From Rhodothermales bacterium (GTDB lineage Bacteria; Bacteroidota; Rhodothermia; Rhodothermales; JAHQVL01): 64,000 nucleotides of DNA. The stretch is taken from positions 248,001 to 312,000 of the forward strand of contig JAWKNW010000003.1 of assembly GCA_041391505.1 (NCBI GenBank), read 5' to 3'. Positions within the stretch are counted from its first letter, which is position 1. Each line of letters starts with the position of its first letter. A model generated the notes under the pieces. It saw only the letters and a list, made by a program, of their open reading frames with translations. It was not told the origin of the DNA and did not search any database. The position numbers and the translations under genes were made by a program. Of the stretch, positions 32,821-41,326 are shown one piece after another.

Positions 32821-33744
32821 TCAGGGCGCGGATTGGGGCACGATCGTCACCACGAACGACGAGCGGGCATAGCTGCCGAACACGCCGGCGCCCCCTTCCA
32901 CATGCTCGATGACGTTCGGGATCTCGCCCGGCGAAAGCGTCGAGCCGCCCTGCTGCACGCTTTGCGAACGGAAGAAGTCGTACAGGTTGTCGTCGAGCGC
33001 GCTCGCGGTGAGCCGGTTCTGCCCGTAAAAGGCGACCGCGATCCACGGGAGCCGGATCGTGAGCGTGCCGTCCGGATTGATATCGTAGTTGCCCTCGTTG
33101 ATCAGCGGCGAATTGGTGACCTGGAGGTTGCCAATGTCCTCCTCGTTGTCGCCGGCGACGTCGCGGTAGAACGGCGTGAGCAGGTCGGCCGTCGGGGTCA
33201 GCGATTCGGTCGTGAAGACGTAGATGCTCTGCCGGCCCGGGTAGACGCTCCGCGTCACGTCGAGCTCGAGCTGGCTCCCCCCCTGGTACACGATGGTGTC
33301 CGCATTGACGGCGACGAGCTCGAAGTCGCCCGGAACGATCGTCGTCGCGGTCACCGGCGCGGGTTCGCCGGGCACGACGACTTCGAGGCGGTAGGTCCGT
33401 TCGGACTCCACGAGGACTACATCGCTCGGCCGGTAGACGCCCGGCTCCTGTTCGAGGATGAAGTAGTCGTACACCGCCTCGGTCGAACCATCTGCCGCGA
33501 GGAGCAGGATGCGGACGGTCGCGTCGCTGATGGCGCGCTCCGTGAAGTCATAAATCTCCTTGATGCTCGTGCTGCGGCTGATGCGCACTTGCGGCAGCCT
33601 TTCGCCGGCGAGGAGATAGGCCTCCACCACGACTTCCGGTTCGTGTTCGAAGGTGCTGGTCGTATCGCAGCCGGTCGCCAGCGCCAGCGCCATCAGGGCG
33701 GCGAGCGACGCGGCGCGGCTAGAAGCGAATCGTAAAAGAGACAT
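32821..33744 (-). CDS. DUF4249 lipoprotein
   Basis: A 307-residue exported lipoprotein; the signal ends ALATGC (Cys about residue 26). The mature chain reads VVEAYLLAGERLPQVRISRST, then Ig-like strands and TYRLEVVVPGEPAPVTATT, which fits DUF4249, a Bacteroidota family usually encoded next to a TonB receptor with an N-terminal carboxypeptidase-regulatory-like domain. It starts 26 bases inside the end of the receptor gene, so both are translated from one message. It probably acts at the outer face as the receptor's partner, but the ligand is unknown. Confidence 0.85.
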   Translation of the reverse strand: MSLLRFASSRAASLAALMALALATGCDTTSTFEHEPEVVVEAYLLAGERLPQVRISRSTSIKEIYDFTERAISDATVRILLLAADGSTEAVYDYFILEQEPGVYRPSDVVLVESERTYRLEVVVPGEPAPVTATTIVPGDFELVAVNADTIVYQGGSQLELDVTRSVYPGRQSIYVFTTESLTPTADLLTPFYRDVAGDNEEDIGNLQVTNSPLINEGNYDINPDGTLTIRLPWIAVAFYGQNRLTASALDDNLYDFFRSQSVQQGGSTLSPGEIPNVIEHVEGGAGVFGSYARSSFVVTIVPQSAP

Positions 33745-35971
33745 TGGGAATCGGGACAGGGATTTGCGGAATCTCGTTGCGGGTCACCGAGTCGTCGTCT
33801 TCGAACTCGAAGAAGTAGAACCAGATGTTCCGGCGATTATAGACGTTGATCAGCTGGAGCTGCAGCTCCGACTCGGCAAAACGGAAGAACTTCCCTTTCC
33901 GCGCGAAGCCGACATCGAGCCGGTGATAGGTCGGCAGACGCGCCGCGTTGAACGGGCTCACGAGCACCTCGACCGATCCCCCGGTGAAGGGGCCGTCGAC
34001 CAGGCTGTATTGCCCCGCCGGCTCGGTGTAGGCCTGACCGGACGCCAGATTGAACACGCTCGTCAGGCTCCACTTGCGCGACAGCGCGTAGTTGGCCACG
34101 ACGTTCACCTCGTGCCGGCGGTCGTATTTCGGCGGATAGTAGTTGAAGTTGTTGATGTCCGGGAAACGGCGCTTCGTCAGGCCGATCGTGTATCCGATGA
34201 ACCCGTTCAGCCGCCCCCGGGGTTTCTGGATCAACAGCTCGGTGCCGTAGGCGTACCCCTCGCCGAACGTAAACAGATCGGCGTAGTCGAGGCCGGCGGC
34301 ATCGGGCAGGAACGGATCGAGCTGGAAGAGCTGGCGCATCGTGCGGTAGTACACTTCCACGTCCGCCTGGAGCGATCCGCCGAGGTTGGTCTTCAGGCCG
34401 GCGACGAACTGATCGCCGAAGGCCGGCTCCACCCCGTCGTCGGTCGTGAGCCACAGGTCGAAGCCGGAAAACAGCTCGCTCGTGATGAGGGTGAGGAACT
34501 GGTAATAACGGCCGTATCCGAACTGAAGCCTGACGTTTTCGTCCGGCTTGTTCTCGATGGAAACACGCGGCTCGAGCCGCACATAATCCCCCTGCCCGAA
34601 ATAGTTGGCCCGCAGGCCGGCGTTGATCTGCCAGTTCGGGCGCGGCCGGAACAGCTCCTGGGCGTAGAACGAGAGGTAAGGCGACTGGATGCGGTCGCTG
34701 AGCCCCACCTGGCCGTCGAACTCGTCGCGGAGGCGGAAGGTGAACATCCCGCTCCAGAACCCGACCTCAAACTGGTGCCGTTCGTTCGGGATGTATTCGA
34801 AGTCGCCCTTCGCCGACACGTCGTAAACGTTGTTGACGCGGCTGAACTCGGTGCCGGCGATGCCGAACCGCGGCCGGTTGAAATACCGCGAGTACGTCAG
34901 CGTGAAGTTCGAGAAGAGCTTCTGGTTGAACAGATGCGTCCAGTTCGTGCTCAGCGTCCGGTTGCCGTAGGCGAGTTTGATGCGGGCGTCGTCGACGAAC
35001 GGCAGGTTCAGTTCGTCGGTGCCGCCGTAGGTAGCGATCGAGAGCCGGTCGTTGGCCGTGGCGTCGAAGTTCACCTTGCCGTTGACGTCGATGAAATAAA
35101 ACCCGTCGGGGATGCCGTCCACATCCGCATTCCGGAGCGCGCCGAGGAGCGGCTCGAGCGTGGAGCGACGCACGGCCAGCATCCACGAGCCTTTTTTGTA
35201 GGGTCCTTCGAGGTACGCCCGGCTGGCGAGCAAACCCAGGCTCAGGCCGCCATGCGTCTTGATCCGGTTTCCGTCCTTGTTGTAGATGTCGACCACCGAA
35301 CCCAGCCGGCCGCCGTATTCGGCCGGATACCCGCCCTTGTACAGCCGCACGTCCTTGATGGCGTCCGGGTTGAAGGTGGAGAAGAAGCCGAAGAAGTGCG
35401 TGGGGTTGTAGACCGTGGTGCGGTCGAGCAGGATGAGCGTCTGGTCCGGACTGCCGCCCCGGATGTAGAGACCGCTCGAATAATCCGACGCCGCCTTGAC
35501 GCCGGGCAGCAGCTGCAACGAGCGGAAGACATCGGGTTCGAGGATGGTGGGCACCTGGCGCACGACCTCGGTCGTCAGCTGGCTGACGCCGATCCGGCGG
35601 ATTTCTTCCTCCTGATCCTTCTCCGCCGTCACGACGACGCCGTCCAGCAATACGCTCTCCGGCTGGAGTTCGATGTCGAGCCGGCGCGTTTCGCCCGTCC
35701 CCAGCGTCAGCGGGATGCGAGCGGTCTGAAACCCGATGTAAGTGCAGACGACGGTGTAGTCGCCGGCCGGCAGGCCGTTCAGCGCGAAATACCCGCTGGT
35801 ATTCGTCGCCGCCCCGTAATCGGTGCCGAGGAGGACGACGTTGGCGAGCAGCAGGGTCTCCCCGGAGGTGGCGTCCTTCACGAAACCGTTGATGGACGCC
35901 GAATTCTGCGCCTGCGCGGCGATGCCGAACAGGCACAGGAATGCCGCGAGGGCAATCGATCTATAAAGCAT
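33719..35971 (-). CDS. TonB-dependent receptor with carboxypeptidase-regulatory-like domain
   Basis: A 750-residue outer-membrane receptor. The start at 35971 gives a signal MLYRSIALAAFLCLFGIAAQA; the earlier frame is Arg-rich and unlikely. Residues about 22-105 form the CarboxypepD_reg-like domain (INGFVKDATSGETLLLANV). The plug follows with VPTILEPDVFRSLQLLPGVK and LYIRGGSPDQTLILLDRTTV, then a long barrel whose last residue is Phe in VSFTIRF, as usual for Omp85/BAM recognition. The substrate is not readable. It forms a unit with the DUF4249 gene. No SusD-type gene is adjacent, so this is not a classical SusC/D pair. Confidence 0.92.
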   Translation of the reverse strand: MLYRSIALAAFLCLFGIAAQAQNSASINGFVKDATSGETLLLANVVLLGTDYGAATNTSGYFALNGLPAGDYTVVCTYIGFQTARIPLTLGTGETRRLDIELQPESVLLDGVVVTAEKDQEEEIRRIGVSQLTTEVVRQVPTILEPDVFRSLQLLPGVKAASDYSSGLYIRGGSPDQTLILLDRTTVYNPTHFFGFFSTFNPDAIKDVRLYKGGYPAEYGGRLGSVVDIYNKDGNRIKTHGGLSLGLLASRAYLEGPYKKGSWMLAVRRSTLEPLLGALRNADVDGIPDGFYFIDVNGKVNFDATANDRLSIATYGGTDELNLPFVDDARIKLAYGNRTLSTNWTHLFNQKLFSNFTLTYSRYFNRPRFGIAGTEFSRVNNVYDVSAKGDFEYIPNERHQFEVGFWSGMFTFRLRDEFDGQVGLSDRIQSPYLSFYAQELFRPRPNWQINAGLRANYFGQGDYVRLEPRVSIENKPDENVRLQFGYGRYYQFLTLITSELFSGFDLWLTTDDGVEPAFGDQFVAGLKTNLGGSLQADVEVYYRTMRQLFQLDPFLPDAAGLDYADLFTFGEGYAYGTELLIQKPRGRLNGFIGYTIGLTKRRFPDINNFNYYPPKYDRRHEVNVVANYALSRKWSLTSVFNLASGQAYTEPAGQYSLVDGPFTGGSVEVLVSPFNAARLPTYHRLDVGFARKGKFFRFAESELQLQLINVYNRRNIWFYFFEFEDDDSVTRNEIPQIPVPIPNVSFTIRF

Positions 35972-36129
35972 GCGAAAAAGCGTTCGATGTGCGATGGGCG
36001 GCCTACGAGGCACGCCGGCTCCATGTTTCGGCGGAGCGGGCCGATATCGTGTTAAGAAACGCAACGCGCGCCGCGGCATGCCCCTGTCGCAACGCGTTCA
36101 ATACCGGAACCCGGGCACGCCGATACGGC

Positions 36130-37245
36130 TCAGCGGTACAGGATTTCGACGTTCTGCTGGGACGACCGCCGGGCGCGATGCACGGCGATGTGCGCGGCGG
36201 CTTCTTCGGCGATGCGCATGAAGGCCTGCGTCGAAAAGCCGTTTTCGTCCGCGATCACGATCGGCCGGCCGCTGTCGCCGCTTTCCCGGAGCTTCTGTTC
36301 GATCGGCACTTCGCCGAGGAAGGGCACGCCGAGGGTCTCGGCGAGCCGGCGCGCGCCGCCCTCGCCGAAAAGATAGTACTTGCGGTCGGGCAGATCGGGC
36401 GGCGTGAAATAGGCCATGTTTTCGACGATCCCCAGCACCGGCACATGCACGTTCTGGAACATCGCCACGCCCCGGCGCGCGTCGGCGAGCGCCACATCCT
36501 GCGGCGTCGAGACGATGATCGAGCCGGTGAGGTCGAGCGTCTGCACGATGGTCAGCTGGATGTCGCCCGTCCCCGGCGGAAGGTCGAGGATGAGGTAATC
36601 CAGATCCCCCCAGTCGGCATCGCCCAGGAACTGCCGGACCGCTCCCGAGACCATCGGGCCGCGCCAGATGACCGCCTGGTCCGTGTCGGCGAGCAAACCC
36701 ATCGACAGGAGCCGCACCCCGTAGCGCTCGATGGGGATAATCTTGCGTTCGGCGCTCACGCGCGGCTTCTCTTTCTCGATGCCAAACATGGTGGGAATCG
36801 AGGGGCCGTAGATGTCGGTGTCGACCAGGCCCACCGCATACCCTTGCTTCGCGAGCGAGGTAGCGAGGTTGACGGCGACGGTGCTCTTGCCCACACCGCC
36901 CTTGCCGGAGGCGACGGCGATCGTCGCCGTGCGCCCGAAGTCCACGCGGTTCTGCCGGCCGGCATCCGCCGGCGAGGCCGCGACCCCAAGCGGGATCATC
37001 GCGTTGTCCACATGAACGGCCACATCGACGCCGGCGCCCAGGGCCGTCTTCAACGCCTCGGTCGCCTTGCGCGCCGCGTCGCGCCCGAAGGCGCTGCCGG
37101 GGTCGGGCAGGACCAGCGTGAGCGTCACCCGGTTCTCGCCGATTTGCAGGTCGCGGACGCGGTCGTTCCGGACGATGTCGCGGCCGGAATCGGGCTCGAC
37201 GAGGGTGCGCAGCGCGCGGATGATGCGTTGTGGATCGGGCGCCAT
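36130..37245 (-). CDS. mrp: Mrp/ApbC family Fe-S carrier ATPase
   Basis: A 371-residue P-loop protein that helps transfer Fe-S clusters. The start at 37245 gives the conserved MAPDPQRIIRALRTLVEPD start with an N-terminal DUF59-like domain (about 1-90). The P-loop is ASGKGGVGKST (about 112-122), followed by GLVDTDIYGPSIPTMFG and DYLILDLPPGTGD. The usual CxxC after the ENM motif is absent (NMAYFTPPDLPDRKYYLFG), as I expect for Bacteroidota forms, so the cluster ligands differ from the E. coli protein. It is the last gene of the group running down from 41.1 kb and follows ppx after 113 bases. Confidence 0.9.
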   Translation of the reverse strand: MAPDPQRIIRALRTLVEPDSGRDIVRNDRVRDLQIGENRVTLTLVLPDPGSAFGRDAARKATEALKTALGAGVDVAVHVDNAMIPLGVAASPADAGRQNRVDFGRTATIAVASGKGGVGKSTVAVNLATSLAKQGYAVGLVDTDIYGPSIPTMFGIEKEKPRVSAERKIIPIERYGVRLLSMGLLADTDQAVIWRGPMVSGAVRQFLGDADWGDLDYLILDLPPGTGDIQLTIVQTLDLTGSIIVSTPQDVALADARRGVAMFQNVHVPVLGIVENMAYFTPPDLPDRKYYLFGEGGARRLAETLGVPFLGEVPIEQKLRESGDSGRPIVIADENGFSTQAFMRIAEEAAAHIAVHRARRSSQQNVEILYR

Positions 37246-37358
37246 GGGAATCTGCCTCAAATGCCTCCTGGGAGCGAAAAAAACGCGCGTCAAAGCGCCC
37301 GGATAGGACCAGAGCATCCCGCCTTTGTTCCAGCGGAACGCCCCGTTCGAGCCGCCGG

Positions 37359-38324
37359 TCAGCGCGCCGGATGATCGCGCCAGTACCGCAGCGCCAGCCC
37401 GTGGCGAAGTCCGCGATGCGCCGCGCGAAGGGACGCGATGCCGGCGCGCCGCAGCACGGTTTCGAGGATCAGCACGCCGGCGGGAAACACGTCGGCCCGG
37501 CCGCGCATCACGGCCGGATTGAGCGCCAGCACCTCGTCGAGCGTCATCGCCAGCAACCGCTCGCGCCACGACCCGATGCGCGCGAGGTCGATGCGCGGCA
37601 GGGGATCCGGCAGATCGCTCCACGCCGTTGCGCCGGCTTCGACGAGCGCGAGCGAGGTCGTGGTGCCGGAGGCTCCGAGGAGCAAGGCATCGGATGGCAC
37701 GGCCATGTCGGCCGAGGCCAGCTCCCGCTCAACCCATGCCGCCGCTTCGGCGACGGCGGCGGCCGGCGGGGGCTGTGTGGGGAAAAAGCGTTCGGTAAGC
37801 CGCACGGAGCCGACGTTGATGCTCGTGGCGTCGACGACCTGCCACACGCCGGCGCCGGCATCCCATTGCCCCAGCACGCGTTCGGTGGAGCCGCCGCCGA
37901 TGTCGAGGGTTGCGACAGGGCCCGGCCGGGGGGGCACGCCGGACAGCGCGCCGTTGAAACTCCAGAGAGCTTCTTCTTCCCCGGAGATGATTTCATAGGT
38001 CAGGCCGGTCTCTTCGCGAACAAACCGGACGAGCTCGTCTCCGTTGCGGGCGTCCCGCGATGCGCTCGTCGCCGCCACCACGATGTCGGCCACGCTCCAC
38101 TCATCCGCGATCGCCCTGAACGCGCGCAGCGCGTCGCGAAGACGCCCCATGGCTTCGGGCTGGATCATGCGGTTTTTGTCCACGCCGGCGCCCAGACGCA
38201 CGAAGCGATCCTCGGTCGCGCAGACGCGCATCCCGCCGGGCGCGGGTTCGGCGATCAGCAGCAGCGCCGTGTTGGTGCCCACATCGACCGTCGCGACGCG
38301 GCGGGCCTGCGCATCGGGACTCAT
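37359..38324 (-). CDS. Ppx/GppA family phosphatase
   Basis: A 321-residue ASKHA-fold hydrolase of inorganic polyphosphate or pppGpp. The first phosphate motif is ATVDVGTNTALLLIAE, the second VATLDIGGGSTERV, and a LLGASGTTTSLAL block follows. At 321 residues it is the short, one-domain form lacking the HD-type C-terminal region of E. coli Ppx. Its start overlaps the stop of prmA by 4 bases (ATGA), giving coupling. Exopolyphosphatase activity is likely; the preferred substrate is not decided. It is notable that a bifunctional Rel lies elsewhere in this window. Confidence 0.87.
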   Translation of the reverse strand: MSPDAQARRVATVDVGTNTALLLIAEPAPGGMRVCATEDRFVRLGAGVDKNRMIQPEAMGRLRDALRAFRAIADEWSVADIVVAATSASRDARNGDELVRFVREETGLTYEIISGEEEALWSFNGALSGVPPRPGPVATLDIGGGSTERVLGQWDAGAGVWQVVDATSINVGSVRLTERFFPTQPPPAAAVAEAAAWVERELASADMAVPSDALLLGASGTTTSLALVEAGATAWSDLPDPLPRIDLARIGSWRERLLAMTLDEVLALNPAVMRGRADVFPAGVLILETVLRRAGIASLRAAHRGLRHGLALRYWRDHPAR

Positions 38325-39202
38325 GCCACGCCCCCCCTGGCCAGATGCACCGCCCACCAGGTGTTCTCGCGCGCCTCGCCGGCCACCGTGAGGCCGTTTC
38401 GCGCCGCATGGTCCAGCATCTCGTCGCGATCCGTGAGCAGCAGCCCCGCCAGCGCGAGCGTTCCGCCCGGCTTCAGCCTGGCCGCGAGTTCCGGCATGTA
38501 GGCGATCAGTACGTTCTTGTTGATGTTCGCGAGCACCACGTCGAACCCCGTCTCGGGGATCACCTCCAACCCGCCGATACGCACCGCGATGGCGTCCGCC
38601 CCGCCGTTGTTCTGCACGTTTTCCTTCGCGTTCTCCTCGATCCAGGGGTCGTTGTCGAAGGCGATGACCTCCGCGGCGCCCAGCTTGAGGGCGGCGATGC
38701 CGAGGATGCCCGTTCCGGTGCCGGCGTCGAGCACGCGCATACCGGGGCGGATGAAGCTCGGCGCCATCCCCAGCACCAGGCGGGTGCTCTCGTGATGGCC
38801 GGTGCCGAAGCTCATTTTGGGGTCGATGACGAGTTCGATCGGATGGCGTTCGGAGGCCATCGGGGGATGCCAGGAGGCGCGCACGATAAACGGGCCGGCG
38901 GCCACGGGTTCGATGGACGCTTCCCAGGGGGTGTTCCAGTCCTGCTGCGGGATGCTGCGCTCTTCATGCGGCTGCGCGATGCCGGCGTCGCGCAGCCAGG
39001 CGGTGAGGTGCTCACGGGGGTCGTCACCCCAGGCCGTCGCCGGCACGTAGGCTTTCAGGCCGTCGCCATCGTCCTGCAGGAAGGCGACGAATCCGCGGGC
39101 GTCGAGTTCGGCGATGAGCCGTTCCTGCGTCTCGGCGGGCGCGGTAAACGACAGTTCGACGGTATCGCTGGGCGATGCCGTCGGGGGAATCGGGGTGGAC
39201 AA
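38321..39202 (-). CDS. prmA: Ribosomal protein L11 methyltransferase
   Basis: A 293-residue SAM-dependent methylase that modifies ribosomal protein L11 before or after assembly. The N-terminal substrate-binding part (about 1-110) contains IPQQDWNTPWEASIEPV, typical of PrmA. The SAM domain has FGTGHHESTRLVL, the glycine loop DAGTGTGILGIAALKLGA and DVVLANINKNVL. It lies 4 bases after the four-module protein and 4-base-overlaps ppx, so it is embedded in that operon. Confidence 0.93.
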   Translation of the reverse strand: MSTPIPPTASPSDTVELSFTAPAETQERLIAELDARGFVAFLQDDGDGLKAYVPATAWGDDPREHLTAWLRDAGIAQPHEERSIPQQDWNTPWEASIEPVAAGPFIVRASWHPPMASERHPIELVIDPKMSFGTGHHESTRLVLGMAPSFIRPGMRVLDAGTGTGILGIAALKLGAAEVIAFDNDPWIEENAKENVQNNGGADAIAVRIGGLEVIPETGFDVVLANINKNVLIAYMPELAARLKPGGTLALAGLLLTDRDEMLDHAARNGLTVAGEARENTWWAVHLARGGVA

Positions 39203-39206
39203 CAGG

Positions 39207-41120
39207 TCAGGGCGTTTCGTTGAGGCGGCTGATCACCATCCCCCACGCTTCGGGTGAAGCCGGAGGATCCTTGTCGAAATCGCCGAAGGCGTGGGTGCCG
39301 TCGGTTTCGAACTGCGCAATATAACGCCCGGCCTCAAGAATAATGTCCCCGTCGAACAAACGATTCGCGTTGCCGCCGCCGGCCGGAACCGTGTTGTCGC
39401 GGTTCATCGTCCAGACGACATCGCCCCCGCGCTCGGTCACGATGCGGCCGTAGTCGTAGAGGCCGCCGCTCAGCGAGATCTCGCCCATCGCCCGGATGTG
39501 CAGCACCGTCTTTTCGCTCAGCTCGAACGTCTCGGCGCGCTTCTCGTTGCTCCCGAGGGGGGCCATGGTGACGATGATGCTCCCCGGCATGGCGGGCATC
39601 GCGGCGATGGCCGGCACGGGGGGTACCGGCGCGATCGCGGGCGGCGGCGGCAGGGGCGACACGCTGGTGACGGGACCGGCCTCCTCCGCATAGTCGATGA
39701 GGCCGCGCATGGTAAACGATGCAGGCGGGCCGGACCGGAGTCCGAACAGGCTGATCCCCCAGCGTTCGGCGTGCGCCGGCCGTTCGCGGCGCCAGTCGCC
39801 ATAGGCGTGGGCATAGTCCGACCGGTACACCATGGCGTACAACCCGGGATCGAGCCGGATGACGTCGAATTGTTCGCGGTTGTCGTCGCTCCCGCCGGCG
39901 TTCGCGCTCGCCGCGTAGTCCATCTCCCATACCGCCGTCGACGGATCGGGGGCGTCGTCGCGCTCCTCGCGTCGCGTCACCACCTCGGTGGGCGAAACAC
40001 GCTCGATCCACCCGAAATCATAGCGCCCCTCGGGGGTCATCTCGCCCATGCCGTACACGAAGAAAACGGAGGGCTCTTCCACCGTGAAAAGAACCGAGCG
40101 GAAGACATCGTTCCCCACGCGATCGATGGAGGCGAGGGGGATCCCGTCCTGCCAGGGGTCGATGGCGCGGAAGGCGAGTTTGTCCGCCGGGCGGGCGGCG
40201 GAAAGCGTCATGCCCCAGCTCGTCGGATCGTACGGCGGGTTGGCGAGCCAGGCATCGTAGGCGTGGGTCCGATCCGTCCGGAAGGAAGCCCGGTAGACGC
40301 CCGGCTGCAACGCCAGGGTTTCGACGGCTTCGCGATTCTCCGGTGCGCCGCCCGCCGGCCGGGTGCGGTCGAGCGCCATCGTCCAGATCATCTCGCCCGT
40401 GCCCAGGTTTTCGATCGAGCCGGCGTCGTTGGGTTCGCTGGTGATTTCGCCCGTCGCGTGAATCCGAACGGTCGCGGGCTCCTCGATGCGGAAGGTATGG
40501 CTGCGAAATTCGCCGTTCCCGACGGACGTGGCCGACCAGATCACGTCATCCCGCGTCCGGGGCGGCAGGTCGTCGAGGTCGACTTCGTTGGCGGTGTTCT
40601 CCTTGGGGCCGACGCCCGTAACGACCACCTGCCAGCGGCGGGCGTCGTCCTGCCAGCGCTGGCGGGCGTTGATGAGCCGGCCAAAAAGGGTGCTGGGCGT
40701 GGAGGAGACGCTGGCTCCGGATAACAGTCCGCCGTAGGCCGCGAAATACACCTCATACGCGCCGGTGGGCAGCATCAGCGAGTCTTCGCTTTCGGCGAGG
40801 AGCCCGCGTCCGAGCGTGGTGTTGCGGTCGGGGTCCATGTGCCACACCGGCTCGCGGGTGGTATGGTCGAGGATCCAGGCCTGGGCCGCGAGCTGCGGCG
40901 TATCGCCGGCCCGATGATCGAAGGCGCCGACGGCGTGGATATGCAGTTTCGTGGGCGTTTCGAGCACGAAGGCGCGCTCCTGGATTTCGTTCGGCTCAAG
41001 CCGGTCCATCACCACGAGACCGTCCGGCGAAGGAGGCCCGGAGACCACGCGAACGAGGAGCAAGACCGTGATCCCGGCCAACGCGAGAAGTTGTAAACGA
41101 ACGACTGATTTCTTTTCCAT
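39207..41120 (-). CDS. Exported four-module repeat protein, function unknown
   Basis: A 637-residue protein with an N-terminal hydrophobic signal or anchor (VVRLQLLALAGITVLLLVRVV). Four related modules of roughly 120-150 residues follow, at about 29-160, 180-300, 325-465 and 515-637. Each has a strand pattern like FxLxxPTxxxIHAxGE, an aspartate-rich WxMDxxxT or WTM segment, and a close of the form LxxGxYxxxFxTDxTHAYxDW...PPxxPxxWGM. A Pro/Ala/Val linker (about 480-515) precedes the last. Beta-sandwich domains exposed in the periplasm or outside are likely, but no family is recognised. It is the first gene before prmA, ppx and mrp. Confidence 0.8.
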   Translation of the reverse strand: MEKKSVVRLQLLALAGITVLLLVRVVSGPPSPDGLVVMDRLEPNEIQERAFVLETPTKLHIHAVGAFDHRAGDTPQLAAQAWILDHTTREPVWHMDPDRNTTLGRGLLAESEDSLMLPTGAYEVYFAAYGGLLSGASVSSTPSTLFGRLINARQRWQDDARRWQVVVTGVGPKENTANEVDLDDLPPRTRDDVIWSATSVGNGEFRSHTFRIEEPATVRIHATGEITSEPNDAGSIENLGTGEMIWTMALDRTRPAGGAPENREAVETLALQPGVYRASFRTDRTHAYDAWLANPPYDPTSWGMTLSAARPADKLAFRAIDPWQDGIPLASIDRVGNDVFRSVLFTVEEPSVFFVYGMGEMTPEGRYDFGWIERVSPTEVVTRREERDDAPDPSTAVWEMDYAASANAGGSDDNREQFDVIRLDPGLYAMVYRSDYAHAYGDWRRERPAHAERWGISLFGLRSGPPASFTMRGLIDYAEEAGPVTSVSPLPPPPAIAPVPPVPAIAAMPAMPGSIIVTMAPLGSNEKRAETFELSEKTVLHIRAMGEISLSGGLYDYGRIVTERGGDVVWTMNRDNTVPAGGGNANRLFDGDIILEAGRYIAQFETDGTHAFGDFDKDPPASPEAWGMVISRLNETP

Positions 41121-41326
41121 GTACGGTAGCGTAGCTCCGGGCGGACAAGTGCTTGCTCATGCTACGAGGCATTTCGCGCTAAGTTACCGAAATCCCCGTC
41201 TTTTTAGAGCCGGCGTCGCGGGGCCGGCGCGCTTCGCCGGCGGGGTACCGAATCCGCGCCGGAATCCGTAGCTTGCGTGATGCCGTCATTCCCTCGATTG
41301 TAACAAATCGATGACTGCGCAGTACG

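Noticed and set aside
33653..36055. 800-codon plus-strand frame opposite the TonB receptor
   Set aside because: Antisense shadow of a high-GC gene; no recognisable motif.
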